Shown piece by piece: positions 14,589 to 22,773 of a DNA stretch of 32,367 nt; position 1 is the stretch's first letter; each line of letters begins with the position of its first letter. The stretch spans positions 1 to 32,367 of the forward strand of contig NZ_CAJODG010000032.1 in the NCBI RefSeq assembly GCF_905233635.1. Reading direction: 5' to 3'. Source of the DNA: Selenomonas sp. AE3005 (GTDB lineage: Bacteria; Bacillota; Negativicutes; Selenomonadales; Selenomonadaceae). Both the position numbers and the translations under genes were made by a program. The notes under the pieces are model-generated. The model was not told the origin of the DNA. It saw only the letters and a program-made list of their open reading frames with translations, and made no database searches.

Positions 14589-15413
14589 TTATTGCCAGTC
14601 CATAAGTAATTTAATCATTTCTGTACCGCCTCTATCAATAGCAATATCTAATGGTGTTTTCCCTTCTTTATTTCTAATTTCTTTATTTGCTCCGGCGTAC
14701 AGAAGTATTTTTGCAGCTTCTATATCATACAAATACGCCGCCGCATGCAAAGCTGTATCTCCACTTCTATAAATATATCTAGAAATATTTAGCGCTCCAC
14801 CACACCCATTATTGGAACTTCTTGCATTCACATCAGCTCCATTATTGACTAGATTTTGTATTAAATCATGTTTTTCTTTCTCACGTGATACCGTATCAAT
14901 TATAACACTTTGCATCAAAAGAGATACATTGTTATTTCCTTTTATATTTACATTTAAACCTTTATCCAATAAATACTGAATTACTTTAGGATCGGAATAC
15001 ATAAACGCATAATAATGTCTGCTCTTACCATCATACCATCCTTCGATATCCGCACCTTTGGATATCAGAAAATCCGCCATTGTTGTATCCATATTCCCAT
15101 ACACCATACGCCCTAATTCGTACTCTATAGGGAATGTATTTTCAAACATAGAATTGACATTCGCCCCTTGCTCAATAGCTTTTCTGGCTAAATCATAATC
15201 CTTCTTTTTTAATGCTTGATGTAAAATTTTATCTATTTTTGTAGCACTATTTCTCCTAACAGCTTTATCCCCAGTAGCAGCGCCAATAACCGAACCTATG
15301 GCATCACTTAGCCAGCCAGCTTCGGCTGTCTTAGGCTGCTCAAAAGGAGTAAGCGTAAAGATTGACGCTATAAGCAGACCAGCAGCAATTTTTCTTTTTA
15401 ACTTCTTCTCCAT
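14589..15413 (-). CDS. Exported ankyrin-repeat protein
   Basis: 274 aa with an N-terminal signal peptide (MEKKLKRK, hydrophobic core ~9-22, likely cleavage after TAEA). A short glycine-rich segment (GSVIGAATGD) is followed by about five ankyrin-like repeats: ALKKKDYDLARKAIEQGANVN, the ISKGADIEG unit, the LLDKGLNVN unit, the LVNNGADVN unit, and the clear last repeats GDTALHAAAYLYDIEAAK and GKTPLDIAIDRGG. Ankyrin repeats bind proteins; a periplasmic or surface partner is implied. An earlier start exists at 15443, but GGGAGG 9 bases before 15413 decides. Spacing to its neighbours is 25-35 bases, consistent with an operon. Confidence 0.88.
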   Translation of the reverse strand: MEKKLKRKIAAGLLIASIFTLTPFEQPKTAEAGWLSDAIGSVIGAATGDKAVRRNSATKIDKILHQALKKKDYDLARKAIEQGANVNSMFENTFPIEYELGRMVYGNMDTTMADFLISKGADIEGWYDGKSRHYYAFMYSDPKVIQYLLDKGLNVNIKGNNNVSLLMQSVIIDTVSREKEKHDLIQNLVNNGADVNARSSNNGCGGALNISRYIYRSGDTALHAAAYLYDIEAAKILLYAGANKEIRNKEGKTPLDIAIDRGGTEMIKLLMDWQ

Positions 15414-15448
15414 TGTAATAATCCTCCCATTTTTCCTTGACACATCTT

Positions 15449-16129
15449 TTATTTTTTCACTCTTGACGCAGGAATCTTTACTGATGATGGACCTTCAAAC
15501 CCTGGGCCAAGTTCATACCTTTGAAAGACAATCCAAACATTTCCATCTTTATCTGGATAAAATTCTGTTGACAGTTTAGATGGCGTAAACTGTGGTGCAT
15601 GGTCACGCTTTTCACCTTTAACATTATAATATTCCATATTGGCGATTTGCAGAACTTCATCCAATGTTATATCAACATAGTCTGAAAGCACCTTTCTCTT
15701 TCCAGTTGTTTTGTCGTACACTAGTGTATTAACTTTTGTAAGTGGGCGTGCAGCTCCCTTATAATCTGTATCCTGTACAAACAAAAAGGCTACAACATTA
15801 TCATCATCCAGCTGTGTCGAATACTCCATCAAATGCCTTCTGATATCGTTGCGCTCCCCCTGCGTTTCTTTTTCGATAAACGCATTGATATCCGCATTTA
15901 TCGCCTCACTTACAGTTTTATTTCCCGTATTCACCACAGGATATTGCAGTTTGCCGCCAACGACCTCCTTTTCTGCCGTAGTTATTGGCTCAGCAACTTT
16001 TTCAGCAACACTTTCTGTCGCACTGGTTTTCTGCTCCTGATGTTCAGGCTTAGTGGCAAAACAACCTGTCATGAGCAAACAGCCCACTAATAACGCACAT
16101 ACTCCTACCCTGTAAAAATCCTTTTTCAT
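15449..16129 (-). CDS. Lipoprotein with RsiV-like (DUF3298) domain
   Basis: 226-aa lipoprotein: signal with lipobox LLMTGC (C23), a Ser/Thr/Lys/Glu-rich linker (~25-55), then a domain starting KLQYPVVNTGNKTVSEAINADINAF. The strand-rich layout ending in FYPDKDGNVWIVFQRYELGPG is typical of the DUF3298/RsiV C-terminal fold. In RsiV that fold binds lysozyme; here no sigma factor or transmembrane segment accompanies it, so only a surface ligand-binding role can be suggested. The ATG at 16129 follows GGGAGGAC. It is the second gene of the exported-protein operon. Confidence 0.82.
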   Translation of the reverse strand: MKKDFYRVGVCALLVGCLLMTGCFATKPEHQEQKTSATESVAEKVAEPITTAEKEVVGGKLQYPVVNTGNKTVSEAINADINAFIEKETQGERNDIRRHLMEYSTQLDDDNVVAFLFVQDTDYKGAARPLTKVNTLVYDKTTGKRKVLSDYVDITLDEVLQIANMEYYNVKGEKRDHAPQFTPSKLSTEFYPDKDGNVWIVFQRYELGPGFEGPSSVKIPASRVKK

Positions 16130-16171
16130 CTATTTGTCCTCCCTGTCTTTCCTCTGGCTATGACCTTACCC

Positions 16172-16684
16172 TTATTCCATATCTATAATGCGAATGCTGA
16201 CAATCTGACCATTATACACATCAAATCTAATAGCGGCATAATCCGGCGTTCTGTAAACGTAAGATTCAATACCACTATAGCCATGGTTGTAATGCCATGG
16301 TATGCCATAGGTGGTTGCTATTTTCCCCTTTATGTCACCAACATGTACCCCGGCCGGCGTAGCTATTCCATTATCAGCTTTGGTCATTACAATACTTACT
16401 TGACCTTTATTGAACATGATTTCAAAGGAATCACCGTAAATGTAACTAAAACTTTTACCGCGTCTAATCTGGTCTACGCGCTCTTCCGTCACCTTATCCG
16501 GCTTGCCATATATGGCTTCAACCTCAGCGGTACTCATCCCGAAGGTGATTCCCCCCAAAGCAAGCGCCGAATTGTCCAGCGACTTATCGTAGGCATTGTT
16601 GTAATGACTATTCCCAGCCACACAAACAGGAGCCATCATCCCTATAATGACAGCACTCAATAAGCTCACCAATAATTTTTTCAT
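16172..16684 (-). CDS. Exported BamE/SmpA-like small protein
   Basis: 170 aa with a signal peptide (KKLLVSLLSAVIIGMMAPVCVA, predicted cut near residue 23). The mature part contains ITFGMSTAEVEAIYGKPDKV, the pattern of the BamE/SmpA-OmlA fold, which is repeated less clearly as VHVGDIKGKIATTYGIP. The repeated layout suggests two tandem small domains. There is no lipobox Cys in the correct place, so it is probably soluble in the periplasm. The ATG at 16684 follows GAGGAG. It is the first gene of the operon, read from the promoter at 16743-16771 and divergent from the XRE gene. Confidence 0.82.
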   Translation of the reverse strand: MKKLLVSLLSAVIIGMMAPVCVAGNSHYNNAYDKSLDNSALALGGITFGMSTAEVEAIYGKPDKVTEERVDQIRRGKSFSYIYGDSFEIMFNKGQVSIVMTKADNGIATPAGVHVGDIKGKIATTYGIPWHYNHGYSGIESYVYRTPDYAAIRFDVYNGQIVSIRIIDME

Positions 16685-16742
16685 AAATACTCTCCTCTTT
16701 TCATCCTTTTGACTTGACGTATCCCCTTACCTTTTCACCTCC

Positions 16743-16771
16743 ATTATAAGTTCAGTAAATGATACAGTCAA
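16743..16771 (-). promoter_or_regulatory. Promoter of the exported-protein operon
   Basis: Near-consensus: TTGACT (16766-16771), a 17-base spacer and TATAAT (16743-16748), about 60 bases before the first ATG. Confidence 0.8.
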
Positions 16772-16796
16772 TATCTAGAGCTTTAAATACACGTCT

Positions 16797-16824
16797 TTGT
16801 TATTGATTTTTTGTCACATATAAT
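16797..16824 (+). promoter_or_regulatory. Promoter of the XRE regulator gene
   Basis: The -35 box TTGTTA (16797-16802), a 16-base spacer and TATAAT (16819-16824). Confidence 0.65.
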
Positions 16825-16826
16825 AA

Positions 16827-16855
16827 GAAATGACAAGTCAAATGCGACTTATTTC
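16827..16855. promoter_or_regulatory. Candidate XRE operator
   Basis: Symmetric element GAAAT-N3-AAGTC-N6-GACTT-ATTTC at the predicted start point of the XRE transcript. Its position suggests autorepression, and possibly control of the divergent operon whose promoter starts 56 bases away. Confidence 0.45.
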
Positions 16856-16897
16856 CTAACAATACGCTACAAGTGAAATGAAAGAGTGAATTTCTCC

Positions 16898-17257
16898 ATG
16901 AATATCACGGCATACAGGCTGCGCACTCTCCGCGAAGCAAAGGGACTGTCCCAGCGCGAAGTTGCCGAGCGCATAGGTATGACACGAACTGCTTACAATA
17001 AATACGAGCGTGGTACCAGCCGCCCCGTGCGCAAACTTGACGAACTTACCGCACTATTTGGCGTGACCACTGACTACCTTCTGGGCAAAGATGCAACTTC
17101 TTTTGAAAATCAGCTTAGTGGGCTTGCCGCCCACGATTACGACCAAATACAAAAATATCTCGGGCTGAGCGCAGAAAACAAATTGCTCGCCGATATAATG
17201 CTAGATGCGCTCCATGAGCGCGAACGCAAGGCCACTTCTGAGAATCAGGCAGAATAA
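16898..17257 (+). CDS. XRE-family transcriptional regulator
   Basis: 119-aa repressor-like protein with a Cro/CI helix-turn-helix at the N terminus (LRTLREAKGLSQREVAERIG, then TRTAYNKYERG, ~5-45) and LFGVTTDYLLG, the usual helix after the HTH. The C-terminal ~55 residues are helical and charged and may dimerise or sense a partner. A GTG at 16886 is in frame, but the ATG at 16898 starts right before the conserved domain and has AAAGAG upstream. It diverges from the exported-protein operon and has its own promoter, candidate operator and terminator, so it probably controls that operon and itself. Confidence 0.88.
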   Translation: MNITAYRLRTLREAKGLSQREVAERIGMTRTAYNKYERGTSRPVRKLDELTALFGVTTDYLLGKDATSFENQLSGLAAHDYDQIQKYLGLSAENKLLADIMLDALHERERKATSENQAE

Positions 17258-17308
17258 AAAAGCAGGACAGTTGCTCTCACGGCAAACCATCCTGCTTTTT
17301 TATTCTGC
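17249..17308. terminator. Bidirectional terminator overlapping stop codons
   Basis: 19-bp perfect stem (17249-17267 with 17290-17308). The plus-strand stop of the XRE gene and the minus-strand stop of the fic fragment both lie inside the stem. Confidence 0.85.
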
Positions 17309-17382
17309 TTTAAACTCGGCAATACTTCTATTAAGGAACTCCACCATGGCTTCCAGCATTTTTCGTTATCTTCCTTAATAAT
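17300..17382 (-). pseudogene. Degraded C-terminal fragment of a fic-like gene
   Basis: A 19-codon frame (17300-17359), MLEAMVEFLNRSIAEFKAE, aligns with the last residues of the intact Fic protein in this window (MMESMVEFIRQSIEEFKA). Just upstream, in another frame, the peptide IIKEDNEK recalls the Fic segment before it. The rest of the gene is missing. The DNA around the stop (AAAAGCAGGA) is also shared with the region after intact fic. It contains direct repeat copy 3, including an RBS-like AAGGAAG before the ATG, so translation of a 19-aa peptide is conceivable but I treat it as a remnant. Confidence 0.6.
17352..17376 (-). repeat. Direct repeat copy 3
   Basis: It matches copy 1 (13120-13144) in 24 of 25 positions, same orientation. 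It marks the right edge of the accessory block. Confidence 0.7.
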
Positions 17383-17398
17383 ATTTATTCCCCAATAT

Positions 17399-18940
17399 TT
17401 ATCCCTTACTGACATAACTGCGTTTATCTTGTGGAATATCCTCCCAGCGCACATCTTTTGCTGCCATACCGTGCAAAACTCCCCAAGCCGCTGCGATGCC
17501 TGCCGCCTCGCCCATACTCATGCAGGTGGGCTGTATGCGGAAAGAGGCTTGCGCCGCAAAGCTGCCGCTGATGCAGCGCCCTGCCACGATGAGATTGGAA
17601 ATTTCTTCTGGCACCAAAGCACGATAGGGTATTTCGTAATACTCGCCCTTTTTAAGCTTCTTGCCAAAGTTCAGCTTTACATCGTGAATGTCGATAGGAT
17701 ATGCCGTGCGGCAGACCGCATCGGGGAAGTGATGCCCATTCCAATAATCCTCGGCGGTAAGGTAGTATTTGCCCCGGATGCGCCAAGTCTCACGCGTTCC
17801 GAGCATTCCTGCCTCACGGCTGATGTAAGCCTTTTCAAAGCCGGGTACATCGGAAACGAGGAAGGCGGCGATGCGATGCATCATGCGGCGGCCAAAAATG
17901 ATGGCTTTGCTGCGTGAGGCTGCGTCCGTGGCGCTGAACATCAAAGGCGGCATCTCCGGACAGTTCATGGCCATGGTGTGAGGCTTGCCGGTGACGGAGA
18001 ACCCCTGAATATACAAGATATCATCCTCGGTGAGTTTGCCGTCCTTGACCCCTTGCTTGAAAAAAGCCTCATTTTCCTTAATCTTGGCAAACTCCATAAA
18101 CGGAGCTTTGCCTGCGGCCACATCCTCCTTGAGCCGTTTCAAAAGAGGCGGTTCCATGCGTTGGTCTTTGAGCGTATCCGTGAAGAAATCGCAGACCTTG
18201 TTTACGTCCACATCCGCCATCTCGAAACGCAGGCTCATGGGCTGGTTCCTTCCGGTTTGCTCCGAGCCTTTTTCCGTCCTCACACCGGCCAAACGGGAAA
18301 GAAGCGCATCCCCCGTGGCATCAATGAAGGTTTTGGCGCGAATCTTGCCAAGGCCCTCCACGGTCTGCACGATGCACTCCGTAATTTTGCCCTGCTCTAC
18401 CACTGCGCCCACGAGGGTTGTTTCATACAGGATATCGGCCCCTGCCTCGGCGCACAGTTCCTCATAGACTAAGGTGAGGGACTCGGCGGCGTATAGCCCT
18501 TGCCCACCGCCGTAAAAGAAGTCGGTAACAACATCGTTTCTCGCTCTGGCACCCTGCCGCTGTTCCATACGCCGATTCAGTTCCACAATATAAGGCGTGT
18601 CGCTGCCATCAATGAAAGTCGGCATACAGGGATAGACGCACCCCAATGTTGCCAGCCCCCCTAATACGATACTGCGCTCAATGAGCAGCGTCTTGGCACC
18701 GTTTCGGGCCGCGCTTACTGCCGCTGCCGTTCCGGCAGCCCCTCCGCCCACTACGCAGACATCCGTTGTAAAAAGTGTGGGAATCTCCGCCGTGCCAAAA
18801 TTCACGGCAGACGGCAAGGCCGCATTTGCCTTTGGCGGATTCGTCTCCCCCATAGCCAACGTAGCTGCCGAAGCCGCCGCCAGCTTCATAAAATCACGGC
18901 GAGTTATGGGAATGGAAAATGTGGCTCCGTCTTTTTTCAT
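17399..18940 (-). CDS. Tat-exported FAD-dependent oxidoreductase
   Basis: 513-aa flavoprotein. A twin-arginine signal TRRDFMKLAAASAATLAM (13-30) directs folded export. The Rossmann FAD motif VCVVGGGAAGTAAA (61-74) with E88 and the IDATGDALLSRLAGV segment match the FAD_oxidored (PF12831) group of envelope flavoproteins. The C-terminal NLIVAGRCISGSFAAQAS and MSMGEAAGIAAA complete the FAD site. The substrate is unknown; relatives act as reductases of organic acceptors in anaerobes. The ATG at 18940 follows AAAGGAGAG. It lies 79 bases after fic, with a possible -10 at 19002-19007, so it may be read through from fic or have its own promoter. Confidence 0.88.
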   Translation of the reverse strand: MKKDGATFSIPITRRDFMKLAAASAATLAMGETNPPKANAALPSAVNFGTAEIPTLFTTDVCVVGGGAAGTAAAVSAARNGAKTLLIERSIVLGGLATLGCVYPCMPTFIDGSDTPYIVELNRRMEQRQGARARNDVVTDFFYGGGQGLYAAESLTLVYEELCAEAGADILYETTLVGAVVEQGKITECIVQTVEGLGKIRAKTFIDATGDALLSRLAGVRTEKGSEQTGRNQPMSLRFEMADVDVNKVCDFFTDTLKDQRMEPPLLKRLKEDVAAGKAPFMEFAKIKENEAFFKQGVKDGKLTEDDILYIQGFSVTGKPHTMAMNCPEMPPLMFSATDAASRSKAIIFGRRMMHRIAAFLVSDVPGFEKAYISREAGMLGTRETWRIRGKYYLTAEDYWNGHHFPDAVCRTAYPIDIHDVKLNFGKKLKKGEYYEIPYRALVPEEISNLIVAGRCISGSFAAQASFRIQPTCMSMGEAAGIAAAWGVLHGMAAKDVRWEDIPQDKRSYVSKG

Positions 18941-19001
18941 GATAAATTTCTCTCCTTTCGGTATATGGTCAATCTATAAAAAAATATTCTCCCAAAAGAA
19001 G

Positions 19002-19007
19002 ATTATA
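19002..19007 (-). promoter_or_regulatory. Possible -10 box ahead of the FAD oxidoreductase
   Basis: TATAAT on the minus strand, with a weak TTCAAG -35 18 bases upstream inside the fic 3' end. It could give the oxidoreductase gene independent expression. Confidence 0.35.
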
Positions 19008-19019
19008 TCCTGCTTTTCC

Positions 19020-19802
19020 TTATGCCTTGAATTCCTCTATACTTTGCCTGATGAATTCCACCATAGATTCCATCATAAAATCCACAAACACTTTACTATC
19101 TTCGCTGTCCTGACTTACTGCTAAGGCTTCGATATACTTGGCCTTGTTCTCCTTCTTCAAAATACTGGGAAGCAGGCCTTTTTCCATCTGTATCATATTC
19201 ATGAGCAGACGGCAGGTACGCCCATTGCCATCCACCCACGGATGAATCGATACCAGACGATAGTGCGCTTCAAAGGATAAGGCATAAACTCCAGCATCAT
19301 CTGTAAATGTTTTTTTACGTTCATCATTCAGCCAAGTGCAAAAGTCCTCCAACCGCTGCGGCACTTTCTGATAGTTCAGATATGACTTACCACCTCTGCC
19401 CGCACTCACATTGACTAAACGCAAATCCCCTGCTGAGGAATCAAAACTGCCTAACGCCGTTGTGTAACTGCTGCCGGTATTGCGCATAACCAATGCAGAC
19501 AACTTTTTTAGAAAGTCCACGGTTATAGGAATGTTCTTAGCCAGCAGGCCATTCACATAGTCATAAGCCCTTTTCAAGTCAAGGTTCATCATCTGTTCCG
19601 TGACATTGTGCCCACCGGGAACTATCCCCTCATCAAACATAAGCTTATTTTCTATCTCCGTTACAGTCGACCCTTCAATAGCCGTGGAATGGGTGATTAT
19701 CGAATACAGATACAGCTTTTGAAAATCAAACTGTTCCGCGATTCCCAAACGGTTAAATTCCTGCAAAGCATTATTCAGTTCATCGCGAATCGTATTCATC
19801 AT
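19020..19802 (-). CDS. Fic-family protein (probable AMP transferase)
   Basis: About 260 aa. The Fic core HPWVDGNGRTCR (catalytic His ~187 counted from the ATG at 19802) is complete; it has Trp in place of the usual Phe. An N-terminal STAIEG (S/TxxxEG, ~39-44) is the autoinhibitory helix motif of class II Fic proteins, so activity should be self-restrained. It would transfer AMP to Ser/Thr/Tyr of a protein target. A GTG at 19811 is in frame, but ATG codons at 19802/19799 follow GGTGA. The start is 5 bases after the sulfatase stop, implying coupled translation. There is no transmembrane or export signal, so the target should be cytosolic. Confidence 0.9.
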   Translation of the reverse strand: MMNTIRDELNNALQEFNRLGIAEQFDFQKLYLYSIITHSTAIEGSTVTEIENKLMFDEGIVPGGHNVTEQMMNLDLKRAYDYVNGLLAKNIPITVDFLKKLSALVMRNTGSSYTTALGSFDSSAGDLRLVNVSAGRGGKSYLNYQKVPQRLEDFCTWLNDERKKTFTDDAGVYALSFEAHYRLVSIHPWVDGNGRTCRLLMNMIQMEKGLLPSILKKENKAKYIEALAVSQDSEDSKVFVDFMMESMVEFIRQSIEEFKA

Positions 19803-19807
19803 AAAAA

Positions 19808-21826
19808 TCACCGTCCTATTTTTTCAAGTAAGCTACCGTCCAGTATCGGCCCGTATTTTGGCCGCCACCAGGAGATGGCGCGGATGGCGTTGATATAGTC
19901 CTGCATGGCCTGATTATCGATGGCAGGTGTTTCCCCGCCACTCAGGGATTCCGGCACCAGCGGTATGGTATCGGCTTTGCCGATAGCCTTGCGCGTAATC
20001 CAAAAGCCGTAATTGACGCCCTTATTGCTTGTGGTGGTCAGACTCTGTCCTAGGGCCATATAAGCATGTCCCTGCGGAGCAATGAGCTCCATCACCGTGG
20101 GGAATATATCAATCTGACTGCCGGCGCTGTCGGCCAGCAGAGTTCCTTTATGAATATTTTGCCCTGTCACAATAAAAGGAATCCCGTAACGGGCATACAT
20201 ATCCGGCTGTTTTTCGATATTATAACGGTCAGCATGGTCACCGACGATAATAAACAGACTGTCGGGATATTTTTCCCTGACTTCCCTGACAAATTTCACC
20301 AGTTCACGCTGGGCATACCAATAATGCCCCAGTTCTCTTAGCAGTTCTTCATCCTGCTGTGCAGCAGGCGGCAGAGCCGACCGGGTTCGCTCCTGGTCAA
20401 AGCCCTTGGCCAGAACGTCCACATCATAGGGACTATGGTTAGAGGCATTTAGTATGACATTAAAGCTCGGTCCCTCTGTCAGCCGTGCCAGCACATTGGC
20501 GTACAGACATTCGTCCTCACAGCCCCAGACGCTCCCTGGCACATCACCGAAGTCACCGCGGCTATAAAAATGCGCAAAGCCCTGTGCCGTGGTAAAAGCG
20601 CCAATGCGTTCCCAGGTAGCCGGGCCGGCATAGAAAAAATTGGTGTCATAGCCCAGCTTGGCAATCTGTGGTGCACTGGCAGTGGGATAAGGTGCCGCAA
20701 AGGATTCCGGCATGGTGGTCAGGTAAAGGTTGGCATCCGCCAGTCCCGTTACCGCCCCCGTCACTGCCGACACGGTACTAGCTCCATTGGGCAGGAAAGC
20801 CGGACAATAATCCGTAGTTTCCTCCGCCAGCAGGGCGCGCAAATCCTCCGCAATGGGTATATCCTTATATTCAGCCAGCAGCGGCCAGTTGGCCAGACTT
20901 TCTGACAGAATTACAAAAACATGCCGGGGCGGTTTGTCCGTCCCCTGCACCACGCTTTTCTGCAGATAATCATCGAGATTATCTGAATCCGCCTGTTTGC
21001 CACTGAGCTGCGCGGCCAGCAGTTTAATATCCTCCACCGTAAAGTCCAGCCCATTACAAGCCAGCATACGGCTGTTGAGATTATAGGCCCGGTAAATGGC
21101 CTGCGGATTGTCCAAAATGGCCTCGTTTAAAAACTCGTCCCTGGTCACCCCGGCATTTTCCCAGTCCACAGCTGTCTGCCAGCCCAGACTGCCACCAAAA
21201 ATCCCCAGTAAGACAGCAATATAAACGACACCGATAAAGGTGGCACGCACCACTAATTTTGCCGCCAGCGGCCAGTGGCCAATGGGCAGCAGGGGCAGCC
21301 GCCAGGCCAGCAGGCTCCGCAATATGCGCCAGAGTGCGTAGGCCAGCAGCATGGCACCGGCAAACCGTAGTGGCAGGCCATACTGGTCAACCATCGTCCA
21401 GAACAAGGCCCCCCAGTCCTCATTCATTCCCGTGAATATCATCTGATTAAAATTCATGCGGTAAATGCGGTAATAGGGGAAACTGGCCATGTACAGCACG
21501 GTTAAAACAGGCAGCAGCAGGCCATTTATTCCGAGCCACAAATATTTTTCCACCTTGGGCCAAAGATAATGCGCCAGCAGGGCCGGTACAAAGCTCAGCA
21601 GGGTAATGGCCCCGGCCGTCTGCATACTCAGGCGGCTGCCACGCCATAACGCCAGCATGATATCAGACCCTGTTGTCTGCGGCCCCCAATAATCCTGAAG
21701 CCAAAAAATAAAAAAGAGCCGGAAAAGGGAAAGGACTGCCAGGTAAAAAACATATACCTTCAGTCCTTCCACGATTATCCTATGAAAATTTTCCCAGCTC
21801 AAACACGTCGGGAAATTTATACTCAT
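19808..21826 (-). CDS. LTA-synthase-like membrane sulfatase family protein
   Basis: 672 aa: five N-terminal membrane segments (~24-46, 70-88, 97-116, 152-175, 190-212) and a large extracytoplasmic alkaline-phosphatase-fold domain (~300-600). Metal and nucleophile residues are visible: E309 in VILSES, T351 in PNGASTVSAVTG, HSPYD (~476) and VGDHADR (~556). Members transfer phosphoglycerol or phosphoethanolamine to envelope glycans. In a two-membrane Firmicute the acceptor could be LPS or a cell-wall glycan. The ATG overlaps the deoR stop (ATGA), and fic follows 5 bases after its stop, so deoR-sulfatase-fic form one translationally linked unit. Confidence 0.9.
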   Translation of the reverse strand: MSINFPTCLSWENFHRIIVEGLKVYVFYLAVLSLFRLFFIFWLQDYWGPQTTGSDIMLALWRGSRLSMQTAGAITLLSFVPALLAHYLWPKVEKYLWLGINGLLLPVLTVLYMASFPYYRIYRMNFNQMIFTGMNEDWGALFWTMVDQYGLPLRFAGAMLLAYALWRILRSLLAWRLPLLPIGHWPLAAKLVVRATFIGVVYIAVLLGIFGGSLGWQTAVDWENAGVTRDEFLNEAILDNPQAIYRAYNLNSRMLACNGLDFTVEDIKLLAAQLSGKQADSDNLDDYLQKSVVQGTDKPPRHVFVILSESLANWPLLAEYKDIPIAEDLRALLAEETTDYCPAFLPNGASTVSAVTGAVTGLADANLYLTTMPESFAAPYPTASAPQIAKLGYDTNFFYAGPATWERIGAFTTAQGFAHFYSRGDFGDVPGSVWGCEDECLYANVLARLTEGPSFNVILNASNHSPYDVDVLAKGFDQERTRSALPPAAQQDEELLRELGHYWYAQRELVKFVREVREKYPDSLFIIVGDHADRYNIEKQPDMYARYGIPFIVTGQNIHKGTLLADSAGSQIDIFPTVMELIAPQGHAYMALGQSLTTTSNKGVNYGFWITRKAIGKADTIPLVPESLSGGETPAIDNQAMQDYINAIRAISWWRPKYGPILDGSLLEKIGR

Positions 21827-22590
21827 GGCAGAATGATTTCCACGCCGTAAGAATCAGCGGCCTCCTGAATATCCTGTGCCGGCAGAGTGTCAGTAATCAA
21901 GCCGGACAAGGTATCAAGCGTAGTATAGTTATAGTTGCCGTCCGTGCTGAGCTTGCGAGCCTCAGCCACTACATAGGCCTTCTTGCTATGACGAATGATA
22001 GCGGCCTTATTGATACCGTCATCAATATCGTAGGTAGACACACTGTTTTCTTTGACGTCTACGCCTACAGCACCCACGAAGGCAATATCCGGTTTCAGAC
22101 GGGAAATAAAGTCCAGCGTCATGCCGCCCCAGAAACCATCGCGGCTTTTGTTGATTTTACCACCGGCAAAGACCACACGGATTTTCGGATTGCGGGCCAG
22201 TACTACGAGAATATCAATCATGTTGGTAACAACAGTGATATCCTGGTCCATCTTGACGAGCAGTTCGGCAATAGCCAGATTGCTGGTAGAAATATCCAGG
22301 AATACCATATCGCGCTCATGAATGAGTTTCACTGCGGCCTGGGCAATGCGCTGCTTGGCCTCTACATCGGTGTTACGATGCTTGCTGACCTCCAGCATAT
22401 GGCTGTTTTCACGAATGCGCACAGCACCGCCATAGGTACGTTTGAGTTTGCCTTTTTTCTCCAGCGCACCTAAGTCCTTACGAATACAGTCCTCAGTAAC
22501 CTTGAATTTTTCACTGAGCTCACGCACACGTACCTTGCCATCGCGAGCCAGCATATTCAGTATGATTTCCTGACGTTCTTCTAAAAACAT
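21823..22590 (-). CDS. DeoR/GlpR-family transcriptional regulator
   Basis: 255 aa. The N-terminal DeoR helix-turn-helix (VRVRELSEKFKVTEDCIRKD, ~20-39, then LKRTYGGA) is followed by a DeoRC sugar-phosphate sensing domain starting near residue 75 (KQRIAQAAVKLI; ISTSNLAIAELL; VVTNMIDILV; GGKINKSRDGFWG). Such repressors usually respond to a phosphorylated sugar and control adjacent genes. Here it is the first gene of a unit with a membrane sulfatase and fic, not sugar catabolism, so the effector may be an envelope-precursor sugar. The ATG at 22590 follows GGGAGTG; a TATAAT lies at 22666-22671. Confidence 0.9.
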   Translation of the reverse strand: MFLEERQEIILNMLARDGKVRVRELSEKFKVTEDCIRKDLGALEKKGKLKRTYGGAVRIRENSHMLEVSKHRNTDVEAKQRIAQAAVKLIHERDMVFLDISTSNLAIAELLVKMDQDITVVTNMIDILVVLARNPKIRVVFAGGKINKSRDGFWGGMTLDFISRLKPDIAFVGAVGVDVKENSVSTYDIDDGINKAAIIRHSKKAYVVAEARKLSTDGNYNYTTLDTLSGLITDTLPAQDIQEAADSYGVEIILP

Positions 22591-22665
22591 CTGTTATTCA
22601 CTCCCATATCAAAAATTCCCTTACACCACTTGGGGAAAGCAGCAGGGTATTGTTCTGTCTTGTTT

Positions 22666-22671
22666 ATTATA
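22666..22671 (-). promoter_or_regulatory. -10 box for the deoR operon
   Basis: TATAAT 76 bases ahead of the deoR ATG, without a recognisable -35; activation or autoregulation is possible. Confidence 0.35.
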
Positions 22672-22711
22672 GCGCAAATGAATATTTTTTTCCATAGTAA
22701 AAATAAGCGAA

Positions 22712-22754
22712 AACAATAAAAGACAGGATAGCGGTCTGCCATAACTATCCTGTC
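22712..22754 (-). terminator. Terminator of the HD-GYP gene
   Basis: Perfect 10-bp stem GACAGGATAG (22722-22731) with 22745-22754, followed on the minus strand by TTTTATTGTTTTC. Confidence 0.85.
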
Positions 22755-22773
22755 CTTAAATTCAGCCACATGC

